This document shows, piece after piece, positions 45,960-57,130 of a stretch of 64,000 nucleotides of DNA. The first letter of the stretch is position 1. Each line of letters starts with the position of its first letter. The stretch is from Schistosoma mansoni (lineage: Eukaryota > Platyhelminthes > Trematoda > Strigeidida > Schistosomatidae): contig NC_031498.1 of NCBI RefSeq assembly GCF_000237925.1, forward strand, positions 640,015 to 704,014, written 5' to 3'. The position numbers and the translations under genes were made by a program. Below the pieces are notes generated by a model. It did not search any database and was not told the DNA's origin. It was given only the letters and a program-made list of their open reading frames with translations.

Positions 45960-46700
45960 TTTATTAACTAAGAAAGTTAGACAGTTAACACTAGTTTGAT
46001 TCGATGGAAGTCGCGCCATACTACAAGTGAATTTACGGTGAAATTAATAACCACTGGATTACAAACTAATGGTCTTGAGGGTAAGAGTTTGCTGTGAGTA
46101 TTATTGGTCCTGAGTTTTACTTCTACCAGGAACATGATGTGTCACGCTGAAGAGTTTCATACTAAGATAAAATAGTCGCATTATCATTTCTACTTTTAAC
46201 GGTACTCTCAAATGATACTAGTCCTTGACATATACTAACTATGAATCAGTTTATCAAAGGAAACTGTGAATTCCATTAATCTGTGAATAATATTCGTAGT
46301 CTATTAAAATATTGTTTTTAGGAAGTTAAAAATCAATTTTATCAGAGAATAAACAATTTGATATTCCATGTAGACTTATCTCACTTTGGATGGGTGTGAA
46401 ATCAGAAAGGACTGAAAAGCTGTTTTATCGTAGTATAGGATGCTTCCGCATTGTGCATCCATGACTCCACCAAGAATAAACCCAGTACCTTCAGTTCTTG
46501 TGCTTAAGTTTGACAATAAAATTAATGAATCTGTGTTATAATGCGTGCTTTAAAGATAAAATCACGAAGGATTTATGTTTCTTAATATGGTCTATTTACA
46601 ATCTCAATAATTTACGTGTGGATTCGAATTCCACACCGATTTGGAGCATTTTCACTAGAGTAACATTTACAAATAATCCCATTTTCAGGTTAGGCAAATG
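45960..46700. other. Spacer with faint old repeat traces
   Basis: Nothing coding. Weak family A-like remnants lie near 46130-46170 and 46390-46500. Confidence 0.35.
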
Positions 46701-46704
46701 ACTG

Positions 46705-47210
46705 GTTCAATACAAGCGTAAAGTCAGTCAGTCAGTCACAACGTAGAACTTCGTACGTACGTACTCAGTTCGAGTCGTCATAACGCATTAGCATAAAGAT
46801 GCAGTTGTCGATTCAAATCCCATAGTGGTAGAGGTAGTAAGAGTATAAGCAATAATCGGAAAGGTTAGGGTTTGGAGACCACTCAGACTCCCGGAGCCCA
46901 CTCAACAAACTGTCAGAGCTGGATGTACGGATAGACTCTGTTAAGCTAGATATGACCACAGTCATAAAAATCTGGCTGACGTTGTTTGTATACTATATAA
47001 AACGTGACTTGGAAGATTTCATATTCTTAGAGATAGAAAGAACTCAGGAAGGCAAAGGAGAGTTAACTCTACAGATGACCTTCACTTCGGTTCACAAAAC
47101 ATTCCCACACATTCTGGACAATGTGACCGATGAAGGACTCGATATCTTCGGTCTACTACATAAGTTTAAATACGGTAATTCATGGGACCCAATGAACACA
47201 TGGTAGAACA
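46705..47210 (+). other. Probable mobile-element fragment with an 84-codon frame
   Basis: A gtcagtcagtcacaacg and cgtacgtacgtac leader is followed by a frame at 46952-47206 reading IKRDLEDFIFLEIERTQEGK, then TLQMTFTSVHKTFPHILDNV and GLDIFGLLHKF. The amphipathic, charged composition looks coding, unlike most frames here. No start context, splice sites or known motif; the sequence runs on to an assembly gap at 47326. Likely transposon-derived; unassigned. Confidence 0.35.
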
Positions 47211-47325
47211 CTCAAAATACCAGAAGTTATAGTAACCCTCTAAGTATATGTTTCGTTCTATCCGTAATACTAGGTAGATTTATCGAAGACTGAAAGAGCC
47301 TATAGTATGTCTTGTCTTCAAACAG

Positions 47326-47525
47326 NNNNNNNNNNNNNNNNNNNNNNNNNNNNNNNNNNNNNNNNNNNNNNNNNNNNNNNNNNNNNNNNNNNNNNNNNNN
47401 NNNNNNNNNNNNNNNNNNNNNNNNNNNNNNNNNNNNNNNNNNNNNNNNNNNNNNNNNNNNNNNNNNNNNNNNNNNNNNNNNNNNNNNNNNNNNNNNNNNN
47501 NNNNNNNNNNNNNNNNNNNNNNNNN
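47326..47525. other. Assembly gap (200 N)
   Basis: A 200-base placeholder. The flanks are not obviously repetitive with each other. Confidence 1.
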
Positions 47526-47650
47526 TAACCATTAGTTATGGTAATCACGTGGACTCCGACCAGACAATATATACATATATATATATATCATAAAATAGTG
47601 GCTATAAGACTGCTCATTGTTTATTATTTATGAGTATCAAGTAGTGAAAC

Positions 47651-48126
47651 TGTTATATCCCCTGGTGAATCATGAATGGTAAATCTGAGGTATATTTATG
47701 GACAAAGGTAATATGCCTAATTCCTATTGTATAGTTGTTAAATAACTGACCTAATTGTATTCGTGTTCCTCTTACCATAACCTTTGTTTTGACCTTTGAA
47801 CTATTGTTATTGATTACTTTCCCCCTATCCATAGCCACATTGGCCAATTATTGTACAAATGTTATTTATCTATTTTTTGGTACATGTGGTCTGTTTGGTT
47901 AGTATATAAACCCAGTATGCTTGTGAATAATGATTCATATTACCGAGGCTGTTATTTGTGTTCTGGACTCAACTGGCTGGGTTAGGCAGATCGCAGGATC
48001 GGTTAGCACTTTAGTCTGCTCGTACGGTTTCGAGTCATTGCTCCAGTCGATAATTCGCTGCTCTCTAATTGACGGTCTCATCACCTCACCCATCAACTAA
48101 TAATCCACTCGGCCACAGATATAACA
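47651..48126 (+). repeat. Left LTR
   Basis: 476 bp, TG...CA ends, nearly identical to 48848-49323. Contains agtatataaaccc, a TATA-like box for element transcription. Confidence 0.9.
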
Positions 48127-48154
48127 ATTGGCGACGGGGACAAAAAAGTGAAAA

Positions 48155-48808
48155 ATGACACTCCCTTCTGACCGATTGCAGTTGCTATTTGACCGACATT
48201 TGGAGTTCATGGTCAAACTACGCACACAGCTTCTGGATCACCAATGCTTTGCATATGCGTCGGAAGTGAATGGATTAATCACTGAATTTCACGCAGAGCT
48301 AGAAAATGATCGCAGCCTCGATGAATCCTCGATCAGCCGCATCTCAAACGAAACAGCAGTCTCTCAAGAGACGCCCGGTTGTCCAGCACTATCCATTTCC
48401 GAAACGTGCACGGTAGTGGATTCAAACACCACTATCCCTGAATTAGCAGGTCCGAACAGTGATGCTCCCAGCTCTCAGCAACATGATGCCATGTCAAATG
48501 CTCATGAAATTGCTGCAGTACCAGCCCACGAAGAAACGGGCAACGAAGCGAGCAGTATAGTGGATACAGTGGTGCCAAATGATCCATTATCTGCCAATGA
48601 GGTTCCAAAAAAATTCAAGCAACCTGTTTCACAAGAATCAAACGCTAGTGACCTCAAATCAAATGTCGTCGATCCTCATCATCTCGTCAGTTCTAATGGA
48701 TTCCCTGTTAAATGTGTCAAACATGACAAACATATCGAATTAATAGTAACTTGGCTATATGAGGATCCAACAGTCTTTCGTGGGGGAGGGGGAATTCGAG
48801 AAATTTAA
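48155..48808 (+). CDS. LTR-element internal reading frame, 217 codons
   Basis: The frame starts 28 bases after the left LTR. It begins MTLPSDRLQLLFDRHLEFMV, helical and gag-like in position. It continues with a Ser/Thr/Asn/Glu-rich low-complexity middle and ends near VTWLYEDPTVFRGGGG, close to the purine tract. It is the only protein of this short element. No zinc knuckle, protease, polymerase or integrase motif is present. Whether it is translated or useful to the element is unknown. Confidence 0.55.
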   Translation: MTLPSDRLQLLFDRHLEFMVKLRTQLLDHQCFAYASEVNGLITEFHAELENDRSLDESSISRISNETAVSQETPGCPALSISETCTVVDSNTTIPELAGPNSDAPSSQQHDAMSNAHEIAAVPAHEETGNEASSIVDTVVPNDPLSANEVPKKFKQPVSQESNASDLKSNVVDPHHLVSSNGFPVKCVKHDKHIELIVTWLYEDPTVFRGGGGIREI

Positions 48809-48847
48809 AATCCGGATATCAACTCCGGATTTCTCAAAAAGGGGAGG

Positions 48848-49323
48848 TGTTATATCCCCTGGTGAATCATGAATGGTAAATCTGAGGTATATTTATGGAC
48901 AAAGGTAATATGCCTAATTCCTATTGTATAGTTGTTAAATAACTGACCTAATTGTATTCGTGTTCCTCTTACCATAACCTTTGTTTTGACCTTTGAACTA
49001 TTGTTATTGATTACTTTCCCCCTATCCATAGCCACATTGGCCAATTATTGTACAAATGTTATTTATCTATTTTTTGGTACATGTGGTCTGTTTGGTTAGT
49101 ATATAAACCCAGTATGCTTGTGAATAATGATTCATATTACCGAGGCTGTTATTTGTGTTCTGGACTCAACTGGCTGGGTTAGGCAGATCGCAGGATCGGT
49201 TAGCACTTTAGTCTGCTCGTACGGTTTCGAGTCACTGCTCCAGTCGATAATTCGCTGCTCTCTAATTGACGGTCTCATCACCTCACCCATCAACTAATAA
49301 TCCACTCGGCCACAGATATAACA
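48848..49323 (+). repeat. Right LTR
   Basis: 476 bp copy of the left LTR. Minus-strand frames in both LTRs are shadows. Confidence 0.9.
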
Positions 49324-49549
49324 AAATGTTGTTTCCTATTTTATGGTGTGATGTGGTCTGTTTGGCTGGTAGTTTATGGTAAATGATTGAATCACGCTCG
49401 ACATAGTTAAACTTCCCTGATTACGACTTCTCACAAGAAATCCAGAAGTTGGATCTAGAAGTCAGTCACTAGTGAACACGTCAATTATGGAGACTAAATA
49501 TTTTTCATCACATAGACCTCAATAATTAACAATAATCACAACAGGAATT

Positions 49550-49645
49550 TTTGTTGTGGAGTCATGGACGCACACTGATGAAGAGTCCCACACTAGGACG
49601 AAACTATTTTTCAATGCTTCCAAGTTTTCAATGGTTGTTCGTAAT
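49550..49645 (+). repeat. Family A fragment
   Basis: Plus-strand ribozyme remnant (agagtcccacactaggacga) and start of tail. Stem III and the cleavage site are lost. Confidence 0.55.
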
Positions 49646-50099
49646 TTAAAATCTATGAAGATTATGCAGTGATTTAACTCTAGGTAAATCATATTACAGT
49701 AATAATGTACAAAAATATAGTATACAGCGTTATTAACATGGTGAAATCTTTATAAAACGTGGCAGAGAATCAACATACATCAATCAACTTGAACCTTCTT
49801 TATCATAGTCTTTTACATATATAATTGATACTTTATAAGTGGAGAGATGAAAGTTATCAAATTAAATGTAAGAAGGGAAACTGTAAAACATGAATTTTAT
49901 TAATGAACTTACTTAAAAATAAATTAAAAACTGAGACTGACTCTATTTCATTGATCGGTTCAAATTTAATACATTGATAAATGGATCTAAAAAATAAAAG
50001 AATACAAAACACTTAACAAAAAAACAAGAATACGGAACTCATTTTCCCAGTTTTATTTTCAAAAAAAAAATAAAATAAACGATCGATCATTTTAGCCAT

Positions 50100-50405
50100 A
50101 TTGTAGTGTGGTCTACTTATATCCATATAAGTAGTATATGGTGATGGTCAGGCATAGAATGCATTTTGGCAGGAGACCGATAAGGAAAGAACTGAAATGA
50201 AGCACAATTGATAGAAAAATGCATGAACGATGGAGTTAGAGAAGATGAACTGATATTTACAGAAGGAACAGTGAAGATTGAGACAATTGGTTGTTATTTT
50301 GCAAATTAATTGTTTGCTGTATGGTTATCAGAATTTAGTGAGATAGTCTGTTATGTTGTGCTTAAATACATTCCATTGTCCCCACTCGTCTTCTGTTCAC
50401 TACAA
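50100..50405 (+). repeat. Family C interspersed repeat
   Basis: Second good copy of the repeat at 23710-24045, same orientation. Confidence 0.65.
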
Positions 50406-50730
50406 TATGATGGAAGAAAAAGTTATAACAGATCATAGTTATTAATCAGTATCGAATTGAATTGGGCATTTCATTAACCAGACCAAGTATTGTAAATCGA
50501 CGATATCTATGCGTGGATGTATAAAGTTTGTTTTAATCGATATCAGTACATGTCAATTAATGACTAGTATTCTAAGAAGGATTAGAATGTAATTATTCGC
50601 TGAATAAATTCAATTTAATTATCAGAATCTAGCATTAGGTTACATAATCTAAAATTGAGCTTAGTACACTGATATAATAATTCTTGAATTCCCTCTAAAT
50701 ATATATATCCAAGAATTATTTCATAATATC

Positions 50731-50850
50731 AGAGATGAATGGTGGCTAGGAGTGGAATCCAGGACACGCGTTTCGTCTTATTTGAAACTCATCAGCTGGA
50801 TATACCTGCACCTCTGAGTTGATGTTCACTCCGGTACTCCGGTAATATAG
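50731..50850 (-). repeat. Family B copy
   Basis: Minus-strand 3' terminus, ribozyme and start of the tRNA-like body. Confidence 0.75.
50757..50801 (-). ncRNA. Hammerhead ribozyme, family B, canonical core
   Basis: Perfect stem I atccag/ctggat, core CTGATGA, stem II GTTT/AGAC (with one G-U pair), GAAA, CGCGTG and GTC. Confidence 0.72.
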
Positions 50851-51704
50851 ATTACAACTTCATCCATTGTTTTTAATTATCTATCCCATGTTGATTTGTT
50901 TTATATTTTTGTGTTTATTTACATTTACTTTACTAATGTGAAATGAGGTAAATTTTAAAAATAAACACTCTAGTAAATACTATATAGATTCTACTCTTTA
51001 TATAAATTGACTTGAGGCAATATTTGATTCAAATCAGAAGTAAAACTTTGATTTGATAAGAAGAAAACGAACAATGATGTAAATAGTATAGTCTGCTAAA
51101 GTCCTTGAAACTTTAATTTTAAATAGAATAGGTTAGTTCTGAACTTTAAGAGTTGTTTACTACACACTTCATAAAAGTAGAGTAAATGAAATATCGATCG
51201 ATAGCATTTGATCAGCACTAAGAAGGACATGACACGCATGACATTGATCACCACCCAGTGATCAATCAATTGTAAATGAAATATCTATTTAGCTGATGTT
51301 AATCATTACTTGAAATTCCTTCCTGATACTTATTTTGTTTTATCACTGTTGAAATCATTAGTCAATTGAAGATTGCCAGATTGCCAGGCAAAACGTTGGA
51401 TTTACTTCAAATTCATTCGCGTGAGATTTTACAAATATACATTATTCCTATTTAATGTCTTACATCAACTCGGCACCCAAATACTGTGAAACTATTCGCT
51501 GTAATTTAGACGAAAGTTCTTATATATTCTTCACTTTTTATTGTTGTGTCCCTTCTGTGTGTTATTGCTTAATTACTTATTTCAGTGACTAGAGAAACGT
51601 ATTGTTGAAGATATATAATTCATACTTTTAGAACACAAACTGTATTGTGACACAAAGACTTAATGATTTTTATAACTATAACAAAATAACATATTCGGTT
51701 TTAT

Positions 51705-52025
51705 AGAGTTGAGATCATGAGTCAATTGAAGCTGGACCATCATGGAAAACCTGGAAGCACTGGACGGCCGTTTCGTCAAACTATGGGACTCCTCAGTAGT
51801 GCGCATCCACGATCCCGCCTCACGAGCGAGATTCGAACCCAGGACCTGCCAGTCTCGAGCCGAAGTCCTTAACCGACAGACCACTGAGCCAGCATCCAAC
51901 CGTGTTAATGTCTAACTTCAACTAATCCACGAAGTTGAGGAACCATTCACTAATTGTCTTCAGTGAGTTGATATCTCTACAACAGACTTGGTAGAACTCC
52001 ACTGGCCACTGCTCCTAGTCAATCG
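51705..52025 (-). repeat. Family A repeat, long copy
   Basis: Minus-strand unit with tail, ribozyme, tRNA-like region (B-box ggttcgaatc) and most of the 5' part. Confidence 0.78.
51757..51802 (-). ncRNA. Hammerhead ribozyme, family A, weakened stem II
   Basis: Core CTGAGGA, GAAA, CGGCCG and GTC are intact. Stem II is damaged on one side (GTCC against TGAC), and the first stem I pair is mismatched. Confidence 0.55.
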
Positions 52026-52542
52026 CGATTCGACGTCAAATTCAAGTTCACAAATATTTATTATTCCATTTTGAAATCCTTTCACCTTTCATGTAAACGA
52101 GACTAATATCTACCAGTAAATTAGTATAAACACATAGCATTATAGATTCAGTCTAACCAAAGTACTGACTGAGACAAAGAAAGTAAACAGAAAACCACTA
52201 ATGGTGAAGACTACACGATGCAAAACAGATTCATAGCCTTATTCAACGTGGAAGAATGTCGAAGAATTACTGACAAACTTTGCATGATTTGATAAACCGT
52301 TTAACACTGAAAACGAATGGTGCTCAGTTAACGAAAGCTTTCGAACTCTTATGTGAAAGATAAACAAAAATGACATACACATAGTTCCATTTATCATTCT
52401 AAAAGGAGAAAGAATAAAGATTCTAGCAGAATAGCATGAATTCATTTCATTGCATTAGTTCATATCAGATGCTTAGAACCTGTGATATTTAAAAGCATAA
52501 TTATAAAATGGGTTTAGATCACCTACATGATTGAGGGTAGTC

Positions 52543-52742
52543 NNNNNNNNNNNNNNNNNNNNNNNNNNNNNNNNNNNNNNNNNNNNNNNNNNNNNNNNNN
52601 NNNNNNNNNNNNNNNNNNNNNNNNNNNNNNNNNNNNNNNNNNNNNNNNNNNNNNNNNNNNNNNNNNNNNNNNNNNNNNNNNNNNNNNNNNNNNNNNNNNN
52701 NNNNNNNNNNNNNNNNNNNNNNNNNNNNNNNNNNNNNNNNNN
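52543..52742. other. Assembly gap (200 N)
   Basis: A 200-base placeholder that abuts a family B fold-back on its right. Confidence 1.
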
Positions 52743-53162
52743 TTAGGACTGCAATTGGTCAGTCTCTTATTGACACATGTGCATACTGTGCGTATTGCCT
52801 CGATATAGCCTTAATTCACACGTATTATAAGCAGCGACGGATAGCGGCTAGCAGCGGAATCCAGAACACGCGTTTCGTCCTACTTGGAACTCGCGATGGC
52901 GTTTGAAGCGAAAGGTACTAGGTTCGAGTCCCACAGTGAACATCAACTCTGAGATGCAGGTACACCCAGCTGATGAGTCCTAAACGGGACGAAACGTGTG
53001 TCCTGGATTCCACTGCTAGCCACTATCCATCTTTGCTTACAAGGCTTGTGAATTGAGGCTATATCGAGACAATACGCACAGTATGCACGTAGGCCAATAA
53101 GAGACTGACCAATTGCAGTCCTAAATATAAATGGGAAGATTCAAAAACAAACGATACTAAGT
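52743..53162. repeat. Family B fold-back
   Basis: A minus-strand tail body, terminus and half ribozyme (to 52890) turn into a plus-strand tRNA-like region, ribozyme and complete tail body. Its left end is in the gap. Confidence 0.8.
52964..53008 (+). ncRNA. Hammerhead ribozyme, family B, canonical core
   Basis: Core CTGATGA, stem II GTCC/GGAC around TAAACG, GAAA, CGTGTG and GTC. Stem I acccag/ctggat pairs at five of six positions. Confidence 0.75.
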
Positions 53163-53707
53163 GAATTTAATCGTTAGAAAGATTATAATTAACGGAAGAT
53201 GTGGGAAGTAAAAGCACAATTTATAACTTAATCAAATTACCTATTTCATCAAGTATTGCATAATACATGCAGTGATCAAATGAAGTTGAGGATAATAAAA
53301 GCAAGGTGAATACTTAACATATTATTCAATCGTGTAGATTATTAAATTAGTTAACGTTACGTTGTAAAATGATATAAAGGAAAATAGGATATTTATCCAA
53401 AGCACATTACATTACTATAGAAAAAGATACTGAACCTATTTCTTTCAAATGAATATTTCAGATTATCTTAATAGCTCGTATGACAATTGCTTATGTAGTT
53501 CTAAATATTTAGAGCTCGACTGATTTTCGTATAACACATTTTAATATGATGGATTCTCATCAACGATACATTCATGTTAACTCCATGTACAACTGATTAA
53601 TTACTGAATGGTGACTAGTATCATATTTGTCTTACTATTTAGTACTGATTGTATTCCATAAATCATATTACAATTTCATATCGCACACACTATATTGACA
53701 TATTAGG

Positions 53708-54030
53708 TGATTATTATTATTATTATTATTAGCTTTATTCAATATTATATTTTGGTACAATATAGAATTCTCAGCACAAAGTTCTTCAACAAGTTTCCGT
53801 TTCTTACTTCTTCGTCCTTCCTGACGATAAATATTGAGTGATCGCCATTTAGAAGTTAGCAGCCCAGTTAATCGACATCTGGATAATGTACATTCTTCTC
53901 GCTGCATATTGCCAGCAACCACGATATCTCTGATTAGGACTTCTGTAACCTTTACAACGAAACGTCTTACACTTTTCAGAAACGCACTTGAATAGGTTGT
54001 GCGATTAATAGGCATAATGATGTATTAAAA
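53708..54030 (-). mobile_element. Retroelement 3' end with (TAA)n tail
   Basis: On the minus strand a 115-codon frame (SVRRFVVKVTEVLIRDIVVA, LTGLLTSKWRSLNIYRQEGR) runs into aataaagc and then at least seven AAT-type triplets. A simple-repeat tail right after a coding-like end is typical of 5'-truncated non-LTR elements. Family not recognised. Confidence 0.45.
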
Positions 54031-54299
54031 CAAACGAAATTAGATAAGTTGTTGAAATATCTAGATGACAGGAACAGGTAGCCCAGATGTTTAAACAGGC
54101 CACCAATATGTCTGAACTACTGTGTCGACTACATCTTTGAATAAGCACACTGTACTGTATTATTACAACAATAGATTACTGTAATATCGGTCAATGTAAC
54201 TTTCTTCATAGACATAATTTAATGAATAGATTAAAACTTTCATTTAAAGGACTTCAATAAATTATATTGGTGCATCTTTAATTATAACATACATACATT

Positions 54300-54800
54300 C
54301 AATTTGTATCTTTCCACCAAAAATAATCTTTAATCTGTATGTATCTGTATTTTCAAGTGACTTCCTTTTCTCATTTATTTATTTCTGTTTTCATCATGGA
54401 GTTTTTTTTGTTTTTTTTCTTGAACCGGAAAACTAATAATTTTTGATTTTAATCTATTTTGTTTCTAAGTCATTTTATTGATTTAAGCGGTAACTATTTT
54501 TTTATTTTTTTTCAAAAAAAATAATAAATTTTTAATTGATTAAAATAATTGAATATTGTACAGTCGAATGATTTAAAAAAATTATAAAAAAAAATAAAAA
54601 ACCCGGTTCTAAATATCAACGAATGACATTTGAATAATTTAACAAATTTTCAAGTTTTTTTTTGTTTTTTATTAAGTTACTATGCATTTTGTTGTTGTTG
54701 TTGTTGTTAATTGTCTTCATTAATTTTTCCGGTTTTATTTAACTGTTATATATTATTAAAATGAATGTATATAAATATTACATAATTATGGTTGTTCTGA
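54300..54800. other. AT-rich low-complexity stretch
   Basis: Homopolymeric A and T runs and a (gtt)n tract near 54690. No gene. Confidence 0.6.
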
Positions 54801-54835
54801 AAAGTTCATGAAAAACTTAACTGTTGCACCATAGG

Positions 54836-55322
54836 TTAGACATTAACACCACTGGATGCCGGCTCAATCGTCTAGAAGTTAAGCGTTCGCGCGCTGAAAT
54901 CTCCACAAAAAATCCCTTCTGATAATAATCATATGCTCACTAGTGACTGACTTCAAGAGATATTTCCTGCAGTTCTAGTGAGAAGCAGTGACCAGTGGAG
55001 TTCAACCAGGTCTGTTGAGAGATAGTAACTCACTGAAGACAGTGGTGGACAGTTGCTCAACTTCGTGGATTGGTTGGAGTTAGACATTAACACCGTTGGA
55101 TGCCGGCTCAGTGGTCTAGAGGTTAAGCGTTCGCGCGCGAGACTGATAGATCCTGGGTTCGAAACTCGCGAAGTGGGAACATGGATGCACACTGCTGAGG
55201 AGTCTCATAATAGGACGAAACGGCTGTCCAGTGTTTCCAGGTTTTCCATGGTGGTCTAGCTTCAATTGACCCATGATTTCAACTATATAAAATTACTAAA
55301 ATCTCCACAAAAAACCCCTTCA
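54836..55322 (+). repeat. Family A tandem unit, near full length
   Basis: A partial unit stops in the tRNA-like region (54836-54895). It is followed by a tail end (gaaatctccacaaaa), the head-to-tail junction (ttctgataataatcatatgc) and one complete unit of about 390 bp. That unit has a 5' part, tRNA-like region (55099-55170, A-box-like ctcagtggtc, B-box gggttcgaaac), hammerhead and tail. It is the best reference copy of family A. Confidence 0.82.
55189..55234 (+). ncRNA. Hammerhead ribozyme, family A, intact
   Basis: Perfect 6-bp stem I acactg/cagtgt, core CTGAGGA, GAAA, CGGCTG and GTC. Stem II GTCT/GGAC has one G-U pair, with loop CATAATA. Confidence 0.8.
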
Positions 55323-55854
55323 AATACAATTTTCTTAATGTCTATAGTACTTGCATCATCCAAACTACAGAACAAAAGTACATAAATACAAAATTACACT
55401 CGGCTCGTTGATTGTCACAGTCATCTAATTTCTTTTCCTCTAGTCATGAATACTATTATTGTGACCATTCGTTCTTCATATTCCTTGTTGATATATTTTA
55501 TTCCATACAATTGGCTCCATTTGTAAATTTGAATAAAGCCACAATGATAATCAGGACATGATAATATGAATTCCTTTTATCTTATGTCCTCTCTTCAGAT
55601 GTTTACAGCCATATTCTTACTTACATTCAAGTATGGCATAATATGAAGTAGTTGACAATAGTGATGAAAAGTATTGGAGTTCCAACGATTATTAGTAATA
55701 ACTATATATTTTTGAATGAACATATGTAAGGTCATTCGAAGATGGGATAAAAAAATGTAGACAGAGAGATAGTAATTTTATAGAGTAGACAAGATGAACT
55801 ATGGAATAGTTATAATAGATGTGTAAAGTTTATATACGTTTAAAATCATTCGAA

Positions 55855-56080
55855 AATAAGTGTTAATATCTAACTTCAAACAATTCACAATATTGCACAA
55901 CCATCTTCCAATGCCCGTGATGAATACCTGTCTCAAGCCTAATAATGCTGAACTCCACTGGTCACGACTAATCACTACAACTCCAAGAATTACATCTAGA
56001 AGCTAGTCTTTAGAGAGTACACCATCATTATCAGTTCATGATTTAAAGTCTATAAAAAGTCTGTAATCTGTAGAAACCCT
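55855..56080 (-). repeat. Family A 5'-region copy, degenerate
   Basis: Minus-strand 5' part (taacttcaaacaattcac to ctcactacaactcc) with loss of the ribozyme. Confidence 0.5.
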
Positions 56081-56349
56081 ATGAGGAATGTTGATAACCG
56101 TCTCTTTCTAGACACAATTATCCGGTTTCAGTTCATTAATCGCTACTACTTCAGCGAAATAAAAAGAAATGCTGGGTTACTTTGTCTGTTCGTGATGTTG
56201 AACGTTTATTATTTTTCTACTATGAAATAAATATTGAGCTGTTGAACCTAATATTTCATAATTCTTTAAAACATGATCATTATTACCAGTATTTAGAAGC
56301 ACAAGCATTCATTATCTCTGAAAATTTGAAAACAACTTCCCTTAATACA

Positions 56350-57130
56350 CAAATTGTCTAATTGAGTTAACCTTGTAGGGACAGTGAAATGTCACTGAGC
56401 CCTAACCAAATCATCCGGAAGTTGGGTCACTTAATATCGATTCCTGTTAAAGTCAAGGACAATAAACGTGCATCAGTTAATCATAAGCCATGGACTGGCC
56501 CATGCGGTGGTGATCACACTAACATCTCTGTACTCATTCTTATCAATATATTTACGTAATAACGCCGTTTATGTTATACAGTCTTCAAAGGAGCCATAGT
56601 ACTTTAATACGTCGATTGGGGTAATCCACGTTAGATGCTGACCGCGAGGTGTGACTTCGAAGTTAGCTGGTTCGTCACACCGTTCCTGGTCTACAACCAT
56701 CTTAGGAGATAGTTTTTAGGTGATTATGCAGTGACAAGTGCTTTTAAAATTGTTATGTAAAAACTACGACTAGTTAAAAGGTCTTGTTAAATAATTGTTT
56801 ACATCTAGTTTCGACTATGGTTAATTTCGGTTAAGCCCTTTTATTAACTTATTAACTTTACATATTTCTTTGCAGCGTTATGATCACTAGATCACATGAC
56901 GGGCTCTAGCTAAAGTGTTGATCGCTTAAACACCACTCGATGATTCATTCTCTTCCCCATGTATGTATGCATGTACCCAAATCCTATTATTAGCCTTTGC
57001 TTTACCTTGCGGTTTGACTATAATTTTGCCTCTGTATTTTCTCACACATACATATTCGCCTGTCTGCTTCAAATTCTCTTGATATGCCTGTAGCTTTGTG
57101 ATCTGCACCATCCGCTAATAATCTGTAGTT
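56350..57130. other. Unclassified block, probably repeat-derived
   Basis: GC content is higher than its surroundings. A minus-strand frame at 56926-57111 reads YVCVRKYRGKIIVKPQGKAK, which looks coding, but it lacks splice sites or a known domain. Likely a transposon piece. Confidence 0.3.

Larger units (their letters stand above)
47651..49323 (+). mobile_element. Short non-autonomous LTR retrotransposon
   Basis: Two 476-bp direct repeats (tgttatat to atataaca ends) enclose a 721-bp interior. The leader attggcgacggggac follows the left LTR as a primer-binding region, and a purine-rich tract (aaaaaggggagg) precedes the right LTR. The LTRs differ at one site by eye, so the insertion is young. 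The leader suggests Ty3/gypsy, perhaps Mag-like. The interior is far too short for a full polyprotein. The element looks whole as a short, parasitic form. No clear target duplication was seen (gaaac and aaatg flanks). Confidence 0.88.

Noticed and set aside
47653-47847. 64-codon minus-strand frame, repeated at 48850-49044
   Set aside because: Both lie inside the two LTRs and repeat only because the LTRs do.
55099-55170. tRNA gene
   Set aside because: A-box-like and B-box signals are present but no acceptor stem or clean cloverleaf; it is the tRNA-derived part of family A. The same applies to all family B copies.
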